Shown here piece after piece: positions 20,909 through 29,763 of a DNA stretch of 64,000 nt. The stretch is from positions 1,714,693-1,778,692 of the forward strand of contig LT598468.1 of the NCBI GenBank assembly GCA_900074745.1, in the 5' to 3' direction. This DNA is from Lachancea mirantina (lineage: Eukaryota > Ascomycota > Saccharomycetes > Saccharomycetales > Saccharomycetaceae). Every line of letters starts with the position of its first letter. Position 1 is the stretch's first letter. A model generated the notes under the pieces. It saw only the letters and a program-made list of their open reading frames with translations. It was not told where the DNA came from and made no database searches. The position numbers and the translations under genes are program-made.

Positions 20909-21196
20909 ACGTTCAGGCTCTTACTGCCAAATTTCATGCTAAGTTGATTCCTTTTCAAAAACTAAAGAAGAAACAGGTCAAACTAGGTTCATGACGGGTC
21001 AATAGAACAGGCCGATGGACCAGGAAGACGGTCTCAAAGCTTCGCTATAGTCGTTGTGCGCGTCATGGAATCTCGATGTTGTGCTCTTTCACGAACTGTT
21101 TTGTTAATAAAGATTTTTCAGTTTAAAAGTTAACCATAACTACGGGCGACATATAAACCCAGCAAACGTGTCGTTACGTGTCGGTAAGGGCCTGTG

Positions 21197-22912
21197 ATGA
21201 ACACAACCGTCGATGAAGAAGAGGTGGGTAATAAGCGTTTGGTAAGTCAGGTAGATTACGATTTAAGTGAGGAAGATGGTGAAGCGGAAAAATCCTCAAA
21301 AAAACTAAAAGTGAAAGAGGAGGACAATACCATTTTCGATGAAGTTCCGCCAGCGGACGAATTAGAAGACATTGTGGACGAATATGTGGAACAGCATACG
21401 GGAGGAACAGGCGTAACGGATTCCTTGCTTTCAATAAATAAGGGGGAGGCTCACGAGGAAAATTCGGGCGTCAATGCGCAGTATGTTCCGAAAGGGCCTT
21501 CGACTGCAATCGAGATAGCAAAGAACCCTGAAACTGGCAAATACAAATTTCCTTTCATTTCGAAAGAAGACTCTCTGACAGCTCGCTCGTATTTGAAACA
21601 TTACGGCGCTAATAAGTTCTTGGACACGCATCTACCGGAGGACTTGAACTCGTTGTACATATACCATCTTATCAAGTTGCTTGGATTTCAAATCAAAGAC
21701 AAACAGCTGCTGGAGGCGGTACAGAACGTAGTGGAGAGCGATATTTATCCACACGGCGCGCTGTTGACCAAGGATGTGCCACCCCCCGATAAAACCTCTG
21801 AAACGGGCGAGAACGACCAATTTGACGATCCTCTTGAGAAAAGACACGCTGTGCGTTTGATTAAGGATTTGCAAAAGGCCATGAACAAAGTGCTGAGTAC
21901 TCGAATGAAACTTGCCAAGTTTCACACTCTAGATGACTTCTGTGCTAAACTCAAAGAAGCCAAAAAAGTGCTGGTTTTGACCGGCGCAGGGATCTCTACG
22001 TCGTTGGGCATACCGGACTTTAGATCTTCAGAGGGGTTTTACTCGAAAATAAGACATCTTGGTTTGGATGACCCCCAGGATGTTTTCAATTACGACATCT
22101 TCATCCAAGACCCGTCGGTTTTTTACAATATTGCGCACATGGTTCTTCCTCCAGAGAATATTTTCTCTCCTTTGCACAGTTTCATAAAATTGATCGAAGA
22201 TAAGGGCAAACTTCTACGGAACTATACTCAGAATATCGATAATTTGGAATCTTACGCTGGTATACAGTCAGAAAAGCTAGTGCAGTGCCATGGATCGTTT
22301 GCCACAGCATCTTGTGTGACTTGTCATTGGAAAGTACCAGGAGAGAAAATTTTCCAAAATATCAGAAATTTAGAACTGCCTCTTTGTCCCTACTGTTATC
22401 ACAAGAGAAAGGAGTACTTTCCGACAACTCCGATTCCGAATTCTGGCAGTCCAGCGAATGTGGTTCCTCCAAGCCCTGTTTATCACATGTTAAAATCGTA
22501 TGGCGTGTTGAAACCAGACATCACCTTTTTTGGCGAAGCTCTGCCTTCCAAATTTCACCGCTTCATTCGTGAGGATGTTCTGAAATGCGATCTTTTGATC
22601 TGCATTGGCACAAGTCTCAAAGTTGCTCCGGTATCGGAGATTGTCAACATGATACCCGCGGGCATCCCGCAAGTTTTAATAAATAAAGACCCCGTTAGAC
22701 ACGCGGAGTTTGACTTATCACTTTTGGGTCTTTGTGACGATGTCGCGGCACTCGTGGCACGGAAATGTGGCTGGGATGTGCCTCATGATCGCTGGCCGGA
22801 GTTAAAAGCAATGAACATTGATTGCATTGAGGTAGATAGAGGTGTTTACCAGGTAAAGCCTTCTCAAAATGTTGAGGAAGCTGCTACAAGTGAGCCAATA
22901 AGCAAGGAATAA
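21197..22912 (+). CDS. SIR2: Sir2/Hst1 NAD-dependent histone deacetylase
   Basis: Sirtuin that deacetylates histones H3 and H4 in heterochromatin (Sir2 role) and/or in Sum1-dependent promoter repression (Hst1 role). The protein has 571 residues from the ATG at 21197; the codon before it is GTG. An acidic N-terminus precedes the Sir2 N-terminal domain (about 110-230). The catalytic core has GAGISTSLGIPDFRS (about 262), TQNID, the catalytic His in QCHGSF (about 363), four zinc cysteines (CVTC and CPYC) and the GTSLKVAPV motif. The length is close to Sir2 (562). It occupies the position of both YDL042C SIR2 and YOL068C HST1, so it is the unduplicated ancestor type and may do both jobs. Confidence 0.95.
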   Translation: MNTTVDEEEVGNKRLVSQVDYDLSEEDGEAEKSSKKLKVKEEDNTIFDEVPPADELEDIVDEYVEQHTGGTGVTDSLLSINKGEAHEENSGVNAQYVPKGPSTAIEIAKNPETGKYKFPFISKEDSLTARSYLKHYGANKFLDTHLPEDLNSLYIYHLIKLLGFQIKDKQLLEAVQNVVESDIYPHGALLTKDVPPPDKTSETGENDQFDDPLEKRHAVRLIKDLQKAMNKVLSTRMKLAKFHTLDDFCAKLKEAKKVLVLTGAGISTSLGIPDFRSSEGFYSKIRHLGLDDPQDVFNYDIFIQDPSVFYNIAHMVLPPENIFSPLHSFIKLIEDKGKLLRNYTQNIDNLESYAGIQSEKLVQCHGSFATASCVTCHWKVPGEKIFQNIRNLELPLCPYCYHKRKEYFPTTPIPNSGSPANVVPPSPVYHMLKSYGVLKPDITFFGEALPSKFHRFIREDVLKCDLLICIGTSLKVAPVSEIVNMIPAGIPQVLINKDPVRHAEFDLSLLGLCDDVAALVARKCGWDVPHDRWPELKAMNIDCIEVDRGVYQVKPSQNVEEAATSEPISKE

Positions 22913-23124
22913 TTGCAATGCAATTACTGTGTAAAGATATGTGTACGAAGATGTGTAACTTTTTCCGAGTATTAGTAGTAATTGAGTCTAACTGATGACA
23001 ACTTGAAAACTAATGATCTTAATTTTAAGATACAAGAGTCTGAGAGAAACTCGACAGATTTAGGCAGACACCTTTTATAGGAAACTCGCCAAAAACTCGA
23101 CCTTAAATCTACTCGGATACAACG

Positions 23125-23871
23125 ATGGATTACCAAGAAAGAGCAGGCTCTAAAAAGGGTTCTGGTGGCATTGCCTCCGCTTCTCAAGAAAATTTACATC
23201 GTAGGAGACAGGTCGATGAGCTACTGGGGGGTGATGCGGAAGTACCGTTTTCTTTCGGAGAGGAGGAGGTTGATGACGCAACGAGGAAAAACCCATATAT
23301 TTACAAGAACAGTGCCGGCAGACTTGTGTGTAAGCTTTGCAACACGATGCACATGTCCTGGTCTAGCGTACAGAGGCACATTAATGGTAAGAAACATGGA
23401 TTGAATGTGCTAAGGCGAGGTGCCACGAATAATGGTAAGCAGCGACAACATGTCTCAGAGGAGGAGGCTAAAATGAAAGACTTAGTTAAAGAGCTACGAT
23501 CAGAAATTTCAAATAATGGCATTCTCCCGAAATATAAAGCAGTACTCGTAAAAGATGGACAAACTGGACGAGAAGGATTTGCAATGCAAGTAGACTACCC
23601 TAATGATGAAACGACAAAAAATCACGACTCCAGACCTTTCGTAAGATTATTATCTGGTATTGAATTGCCAGACGAATTTTCGGATGAGTTAAATTATCTC
23701 GTTGTCGCCAATGAGCCATTTGAAAACATTGGTGTTGAACTTCCTAAACGTGAGTTACAGATCGATCAGAATACTTCTACGTCGGAGACGTTTGTGGATG
23801 GCTTAAATGAGAATTGCACATATTGGAACAAAGAGAGAAGGCAGTTCTATGTGCAAATCTTCTTTCAATGA
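23125..23871 (+). CDS. PRP11: Splicing factor SF3a subunit Prp11 (SF3a66 family)
   Basis: U2 snRNP SF3a subunit. The protein has 248 residues (S. cerevisiae: 266). The N-terminus resembles Prp11 (GSKKGSGGIASASQ). A C2H2 matrin-type finger lies at about residues 68-91 (CKLCNTMHMSWSSVQRH followed by KKHGLNVLRRG). The C-terminal part (FENIGVELP and the final aromatic stretch YVQIFFQ) matches the SF3a66 fold that contacts Prp9 and Prp21. Its stop codon is only 10 bp from the stop of the convergent gene NUF2. Confidence 0.95.
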   Translation: MDYQERAGSKKGSGGIASASQENLHRRRQVDELLGGDAEVPFSFGEEEVDDATRKNPYIYKNSAGRLVCKLCNTMHMSWSSVQRHINGKKHGLNVLRRGATNNGKQRQHVSEEEAKMKDLVKELRSEISNNGILPKYKAVLVKDGQTGREGFAMQVDYPNDETTKNHDSRPFVRLLSGIELPDEFSDELNYLVVANEPFENIGVELPKRELQIDQNTSTSETFVDGLNENCTYWNKERRQFYVQIFFQ

Positions 23872-23881
23872 GAAGCATGGG

Positions 23882-25231
23882 CTAGCCCTGGTCCATTTTT
23901 TGGAGAACGCTTTCTATGTATTTGTTAATGTGACTTGCCAAAAGCGAATATTCAAGTTCAATGGCATCAGATTCACGCTGAAATTGGGCCTTAAGATTCC
24001 GTATCTCTGATTCTAAATCTTTCATCACACCTGCCATTATTTCCTTTTCTATGCGTTCTTCGGTCAACTGTAACTCCGGAAGTATTTCCTTGGAATACTC
24101 GTGTTGGAGCATCTCAATTGCTTTCTTGTTTTCCTGCTGTTTTGCGGTCGTTGACTCTTTAAGCTCGCCAAGTTTTTCCTGGTGGTGGTCCAATTGAGAT
24201 TGCACAATAGATATTTTCACGAGAACGCCGGAGGTCAACAGGTTCTGGAGCTTATCAGCACTTTGTGAAATCTGCTCTTTAAGATCTATGAGGCCTGATT
24301 CCTTCATATGCGATTCTTGAATATCAGTGGAGATGACTTGGAGAACGTCATATACTTGAGACATTATGCTGGTGAAAGTTTTGCCCGAAATAAGGATTTT
24401 TCGCTGCCGCCACTCTAACTCAGAAAGCTTTTGGTGCTGTTGCTGTAAGACGGTTCGAAGCTCTGTGAGACTTCGCTCCAAAGTGGGTAAATCGGTCTCT
24501 GTGTATCTTTTCAGCTTGTCTCTCTGAGATTCCAGTTCAATCAGCTGATAGCCCAAGGACTCTAATTCTGACAGCAAGGCTTGTTTATTGGATTTATAAG
24601 TATTATAATCGATAGTGAAAGCCTCCTGAACGTGCGTTAAATTTTTCAATTGGGTCTCCAGATTCTTGTTTTCGTCTTCCAAGGTAGTAACGTCGTCTTG
24701 ACCTTCCATGCCCTCCACTCCTCTGTATCTGTCGACTTGTCTTCGCAGAAAATTGTGGTCATCAAATTTTTGTCGTATTTCTCCTAATAGCGTCTCGGTA
24801 ATAGACATAAATTGATCACAGTCAAACATTCGCTCCTCCCTAAACCGGGCGTAGTTTACCACTGCGCTCAAAAGACGTCGAGTGCGATAAGGATCTGGTT
24901 TGAATAAATCCATCAAACTAAAGTCAGACACCCCGACGTCGCAAAAAAATTTATAACACACTTTGTTCAACGTCAAAACGCTCAGGGTGTCCTTCAATCG
25001 CGTGTCAAAATTATTTACACCCAGTTTGAAGCCTTCTATCTCGTTATCAAATTTAGAGAGATCATCAGGCGATATCCCCATGAAACTATCAATTATCTGC
25101 TTGTATAAAGTCGTCACATATTGCGAAGTAGGTCTCAATATACTATTTTCCGACGCCATGGAGAAATCACAACTTTGCAGACAAACCACCAATTCTTCTA
25201 GCTCCAACATGGGAAAGACGTCTTTACTCAT
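23882..25231 (-). CDS. NUF2: Ndc80 kinetochore complex subunit Nuf2
   Basis: Outer kinetochore protein that pairs with Ndc80 to attach spindle microtubules. The protein has 449 residues (S. cerevisiae: 451). The N-terminal calponin-homology-like domain covers about residues 1-150, with the Nuf2 signatures FPMLELEELVVCLQSCDF and LLSAVVNYARFREER. The rest is a long coiled coil, ending with a helix (EIRNLKAQF...HINKYI) expected to join Spc24/Spc25. It converges on PRP11 and is divergent from the flavin monooxygenase-like gene with a 299-bp gap. Confidence 0.96.
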   Translation of the reverse strand: MSKDVFPMLELEELVVCLQSCDFSMASENSILRPTSQYVTTLYKQIIDSFMGISPDDLSKFDNEIEGFKLGVNNFDTRLKDTLSVLTLNKVCYKFFCDVGVSDFSLMDLFKPDPYRTRRLLSAVVNYARFREERMFDCDQFMSITETLLGEIRQKFDDHNFLRRQVDRYRGVEGMEGQDDVTTLEDENKNLETQLKNLTHVQEAFTIDYNTYKSNKQALLSELESLGYQLIELESQRDKLKRYTETDLPTLERSLTELRTVLQQQHQKLSELEWRQRKILISGKTFTSIMSQVYDVLQVISTDIQESHMKESGLIDLKEQISQSADKLQNLLTSGVLVKISIVQSQLDHHQEKLGELKESTTAKQQENKKAIEMLQHEYSKEILPELQLTEERIEKEIMAGVMKDLESEIRNLKAQFQRESDAIELEYSLLASHINKYIESVLQKMDQG

Positions 25232-25530
25232 GTTGAAGACTTAAAAACGAATGCAATCTTCTCTAAGCGACCAAAGCTCTTATACCTATATGGCTCTGTT
25301 TATTGCCATGTTTATTTAAAGTGCTTTAGCATATAAGTCCGCTGAGTTTATCAAGTTTTGTTTTTTAAATCTTGCAGATGATCAGATCAACAAATACTCG
25401 AAACTGTAAGAGCCCAGAAATTGATATAAAAAAGGGTTCCACAATTAACATAACTGCCCCTGACTTCGCGTTGGTAATTTGCTGGGTTTTATGGCTTAGA
25501 CCGTAGAAAATCAGGAAAATAGAGAGCAAA

Positions 25531-27282
25531 ATGCTAAAGAAAATCGCAGTGATTGGCGGCGGCCCAGCTGGAATATCGTTCGTTTATGAATCCTTGAGAG
25601 AAAAAAGCTGCCAATGGGACATTGTGGGATTTGAAGCTAAGAATGAGTTAGGTGGGGTGTGGAGTGGTCAGCCCAATTGCTCGAGGAAAAGCGATGCTGA
25701 TTCAATTTCTGCGCTTGACAAGCTCAGATCACTTCCAAGCGATTTAGATATCCCCATCACTGCTGAAGAATTATTTCAGTACGGGTCACCTTTAACTGAA
25801 GGGAAAAGTACCGTGACAAGCCTGAAACCGCTTTTAGGCACCAGCGTCGAAAATCCGCTGCGATTGGTGCGGTCAAAATTGCTACGCGATGACATTATTT
25901 TGTCGTCAGAAACTGGGCTCTATTCGAACTTCACGTCAAATGTCTCAGGCAAACTTATGGAATTTGACTGTAGTGGAAGCTACTCTGATTGTGACGTTAA
26001 ATCTAGCTCTTACCCGTTAATCCCGCTCCCAGAAATAAAACGGAAAATAAAGGCATACATGGACAAGCGTAATATCAAGAGTTTCTACAGATTGGGAACA
26101 ACAGTCGAATTTGTGGACAAAATATCACCTACCAAATGGATAGTTGTTGCTAAAGAGACCGAGAAGGAAAGTAAATTTGATAGATGGTACTGTGAAATAT
26201 TTGACGCTGTCGTCATAGCCAATGGTCATTTTGGTATTCCCTATATCCCTTATTACATGAGCAGTTTGTCAGAAGAAGCTCCCGAAATCCATGAATTTAA
26301 TGTGAAGTTTCCGAGTACTTTGTTACACGTTCGGGATATCGAGTCTTGGTACCAAAATTCACTTCCACGGATTAAGGAACAAAGTTTGGCAGGTAAAGAG
26401 CAAACGGTCGTTTTGGTGGGGAAAAGTTTCAGCTGCATGGATGTGCTCAAAAGGCTCATGCCTGTCAAAAACGCTTGCCCATCTTTGAGAATCGTCATTT
26501 CTTCGAATTTTCCTGCGATGCCGGAAAACGAGCTGAACCCCTTTAGTTGGTTCGACAAATGGCTAGTGGAAACATCCAATGTGCAACTCACGGGTGCCAT
26601 CAAGAAATTCCAGAATTCAAGTGGACCTGGTCTCGAGTTTCAAGACGGCTACGTAGTAGAAAACCCCACGTCGGTGATTTTCTGTACCGGTTACCTCTTT
26701 AGTTATCCTTTTCTTTCGAAGAGGCTACTTGAAAGTTACAGAATTTTTGTTACCCCAGATCCGCAGACAACAGATGGCGCACCATCCAACATGTCACGCG
26801 TAACAGGTCTTTACCTCCATACTTTGTCAATTGCAGACCCAACGCTAGGGTTTATTGGAGTTTCTAGTAACGCGTGCTTTCAATCCTTTACGATCTCTTC
26901 TCTTGTTTTAATCGGTGCTTGGACTAAGTTTAACGACGCTCTGTCAAAAAATGACGATACTGGAAATTCTGCCCACAACGTTGCTTGGTCTCAAGTACTA
27001 CCAGCAGTGGAAGAAGAGCTAGAATGGTCTCGCGAAAGATTATCAAAAGTTGGTAACACAGGTGCATACCATTTTTATCACCCCATCTCTTCTCTAAAAA
27101 GCGAATGGGTACGTTACTGTAAGGCTTTGGTTCTCGATCCCTGCAGGTTGGATAAAATTTGGCCCAACGAACCAGAATCGCTGGCTCAAATAGCTCTTGA
27201 TAAGATCGAGGATCTATTTTACCATTTGGTGAACCAAGTGTGGCATCCTCAAGGAAATCTGAACCAGGGCTCTCACGAATGA
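25531..27282 (+). CDS. FAD/NAD(P)-dependent monooxygenase-like oxidoreductase
   Basis: Flavoprotein of the flavin-containing monooxygenase / N-hydroxylating superfamily; substrate unknown. The protein has 583 residues. It starts with an FAD Rossmann fold (G9-x-G11-x-x-G14 in VIGGGPAGISF), followed by a GGVW motif common in these enzymes (residues 41-44). A second dinucleotide-binding motif for NADPH is at about 292 (VVLVGKSFSCMD), though the usual GxGxxG is reduced to GKSFS. A closing motif VIFCTGY is at about 381. The FMO fingerprint FxGxxxHxxxF is degenerate here. It is longer than S. cerevisiae Fmo1 (about 430 residues), with a C-terminal extension. The gene lies between NUF2 and NBA1, which are adjacent in S. 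cerevisiae, so this locus has been lost there or gained here. Base composition does not look foreign by eye. Confidence 0.8.
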   Translation: MLKKIAVIGGGPAGISFVYESLREKSCQWDIVGFEAKNELGGVWSGQPNCSRKSDADSISALDKLRSLPSDLDIPITAEELFQYGSPLTEGKSTVTSLKPLLGTSVENPLRLVRSKLLRDDIILSSETGLYSNFTSNVSGKLMEFDCSGSYSDCDVKSSSYPLIPLPEIKRKIKAYMDKRNIKSFYRLGTTVEFVDKISPTKWIVVAKETEKESKFDRWYCEIFDAVVIANGHFGIPYIPYYMSSLSEEAPEIHEFNVKFPSTLLHVRDIESWYQNSLPRIKEQSLAGKEQTVVLVGKSFSCMDVLKRLMPVKNACPSLRIVISSNFPAMPENELNPFSWFDKWLVETSNVQLTGAIKKFQNSSGPGLEFQDGYVVENPTSVIFCTGYLFSYPFLSKRLLESYRIFVTPDPQTTDGAPSNMSRVTGLYLHTLSIADPTLGFIGVSSNACFQSFTISSLVLIGAWTKFNDALSKNDDTGNSAHNVAWSQVLPAVEEELEWSRERLSKVGNTGAYHFYHPISSLKSEWVRYCKALVLDPCRLDKIWPNEPESLAQIALDKIEDLFYHLVNQVWHPQGNLNQGSHE

Positions 27283-27718
27283 TACACGGTTTATGCATAC
27301 AGCAAACGTCGGATCTGGCGGCGCAATAATTAACAAAAAAAAGATTCAATAACTTTCAAAGATCTCATCTCACATATATACCCCCCAGCTCTCTCATTTG
27401 ATAACAGGAATCAAGTATCTTGTAGTAGCTTGGTATGAAGCTTTGAACCGAGCTCATCGCTTGGCTTTGGGGGTTAGCTTGTTTTTTGTCAACAGGTTCA
27501 CGTGATTTTGATCTCATAGAGGCCATCGCCTTTCCAATTTAGGATAAGTGATAAACAAGGCTTCCTCTATTCGAGGATCTTTTCAGCTAAAAAAGTCGAT
27601 TAGGTTCAGTAAATACTACGATGCATTGATAAGGTTTTAGTGATCTGAACGATTACCATTGTACTTTACGTGGTCACTAATACCAAATTATATCAACTTC
27701 AGATCAGACAAACCTATT
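27283..27718. promoter_or_regulatory. Gap between the FMO-like gene and NBA1
   Basis: 436 bp without a supported gene. It holds a palindromic E-box in TTCACGTGAT (CACGTG at 27499-27504), about 215 bp before the NBA1 ATG. This fits a Cbf1-type site. A TATATA stretch followed by a run of C lies near 27374-27387. Confidence 0.4.
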
Positions 27719-29341
27719 ATGGCTGCGAACAGTAAGCGACTTTCGGAGATGATCGACTCCTTCTGCAGTGAGAGAAGCGACGATCTACTTCATATTCCAA
27801 GCCCAAAGAAAGAATCCCCGACGAGAGAGCAAGAAAGCGGGTTTTCCATGGATCGGCGACATTTTTCGTTTGAAAAACCTGGTACGCTCCATGAACCAGG
27901 TCCTAATGCAAACCAATTCTCGTCGCCCAATTCTTTTGCAGAGCGCGGCAAAAGGGAAAGTATGATATCAGATTATTCTGCAAGCATTCATGAAGGCGTT
28001 CCAGTCGCGTTTATTGTCTCCAAATCCAATCCTCAAGACAGTAGTAGACAGCATGGTGCGCCTTTGGAAGAGAGCAGTTCAAGGGCAGCTGTAGGATCAA
28101 GCAATGGGGACGAAAACGGACAATCTGATATGCCATCAAGAGTGCCTTCTACTTTGAAACTCGCTTTCATCGGCGATGGCAAGCACAAAAAGCCGAACTC
28201 GTCGATCGGATCAGGCAATCTCGCAAGTGAAAGTGGTCACTCTCACAATATTTCGAGCCACAGTGGTGCAAGCACGGTCCTGTCCGGCGGCGAGAATGCA
28301 AGACTTAACCGCTCTAAAGTGCACAATCCAGCACAGCAGGAAGATTACGGGGCCCAAATGCTTCTCGGCCCCGCCTTTGGCTCAGCCGACAAAGCTACGA
28401 ATCATCCACAAATAATCTACGAAGAAACGGCAAGCAACGAACTCGTCATCACATCGGGCGAAGAGAACGGCGAAATGCAATCAATAGCCTCCAGCGTCGT
28501 ACCGCCTCTTGCCACGAGTGTTTTCGACAGTTCAGAGGGCCCCAGACCACCAGACCGTGCTTCGACCTCAGATTATCAGCCGTCTATTCCTCCTCGAAGC
28601 AGAAACCGGCCACCATCTCACCTGTTCATCAAGGATACGCTTGATGACATACAGACTCAACTGGAGCAACACATGTCCCTCAAAGACTCCGTTTCCCGTG
28701 TGAGTACCAATAAGTCCACGAGCTACTACTCTGCTGCGGACCAAGATCAGAATGACCTCGAAGGTGACGCAATGGCCCAAGCCGAAACCGAAGATGACAG
28801 TTATTTAGCCAGGCCGCTTCCGAGCGTACCTGATGAGAGTAATAATGTCTCGATAGACAGAAACGAAACCCTCTTGGCATCACCCTCGATACGGCAACAG
28901 CAAAAGCTTGAACAACGACCCGAATTACCAAACCTGCCCCTGCCCCACATGGCAAATTTTAATGGAGAGGGTGATGAACCTCACTTGGCGAGTAATGATG
29001 ACAGTAGGAATGCCAAAAAAGACGAGCATTTAACGACACCAGCGAGACAAAAAAAGGGCAAAATTAATACCACACATGAGAGCAAGCCAAAGCGTAGGCC
29101 GCGGTCTGAGATGAGACCTTTTGATATCGACACAATTTCTCAGCTACTCAATGTAACGAAGGGAACCATGATCGGATCAGAATTTGCCAATTTAGGAATG
29201 AGAGTAGAGGAAAAACGAGCGCTTGAACGATTGGTCGACTCTCTATCTCGGTTGACAGCTGATATGGTTCTCGATCCCGAAAGGTTTGAGGAAGGACTAA
29301 AGAGATTAGAGAAGGCAACTAGAGCTCTAGAAGGATTCTGA
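27719..29341 (+). CDS. NBA1: Nba1-like bud-neck protein
   Basis: Bud-neck and cytokinesis-remnant protein that in S. cerevisiae binds Nap1 and Nis1 and helps block re-polarisation at old division sites. The protein has 540 residues from the ATG at 27719; the frame extends upstream to 27659 only from a TTG codon. Most of it is low complexity and rich in Ser, Asn, Glu and Pro, with proline patches (RPLPSVP, NLPLPH). The conserved part is the last 80 or so residues: RPFDIDTISQLLNVTKGTMIG and the terminal helical region. The assignment rests on that C-terminus and on position, next to NUF2 as in S. cerevisiae (YOL069W/YOL070C). Confidence 0.8.
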   Translation: MAANSKRLSEMIDSFCSERSDDLLHIPSPKKESPTREQESGFSMDRRHFSFEKPGTLHEPGPNANQFSSPNSFAERGKRESMISDYSASIHEGVPVAFIVSKSNPQDSSRQHGAPLEESSSRAAVGSSNGDENGQSDMPSRVPSTLKLAFIGDGKHKKPNSSIGSGNLASESGHSHNISSHSGASTVLSGGENARLNRSKVHNPAQQEDYGAQMLLGPAFGSADKATNHPQIIYEETASNELVITSGEENGEMQSIASSVVPPLATSVFDSSEGPRPPDRASTSDYQPSIPPRSRNRPPSHLFIKDTLDDIQTQLEQHMSLKDSVSRVSTNKSTSYYSAADQDQNDLEGDAMAQAETEDDSYLARPLPSVPDESNNVSIDRNETLLASPSIRQQQKLEQRPELPNLPLPHMANFNGEGDEPHLASNDDSRNAKKDEHLTTPARQKKGKINTTHESKPKRRPRSEMRPFDIDTISQLLNVTKGTMIGSEFANLGMRVEEKRALERLVDSLSRLTADMVLDPERFEEGLKRLEKATRALEGF

Positions 29342-29763
29342 TGCTTGTCATAAATAGATCACCAAATAATTAACAAATTTAATGCAGCGATAACATAAAA
29401 AGAGCAAAGAACACAAACATAATAGTTTTGGATGGAATTTACAAGCGGGGAGACATCAATTCAAGAAGTTTTTTTGCTGAATGAAGGGCGAAAGGCTACT
29501 TTTTTAATCAATAAGCGATTTGAGCCTTGTCGTCATTACGAAACCATAAAACCGAGCCTAGCAATTTGAACCAAAGAAGCTTGAGTAAAGCATTCTATTA
29601 ATTGCTGGTGGTTATTAGGGAAACGCTCATGTTATGCCAAAAATTTAGGATACAATAGCGTCTAATTGATATTATCCAAGTCTATGAAGGAAGAAAATCT
29701 AATTTCGAATGAAGCTAGAAACTGACAAAAAATCAGCACAAAGTAAGATAGACGTCGCTGAGA
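29342..29763. promoter_or_regulatory. Gap between NBA1 and MTF2
   Basis: 422 bp without a supported gene. Two upstream ATGs precede MTF2: a 13-codon ORF at 29684-29725, and a 29-codon ORF at 29709-29798 that overlaps the MTF2 start in another frame. Nothing else stands out. Confidence 0.3.

Noticed and set aside
26930-27349. 139-codon minus-strand frame over the end of the FMO-like gene
   Set aside because: Overlaps the real gene antisense and resembles no known protein.
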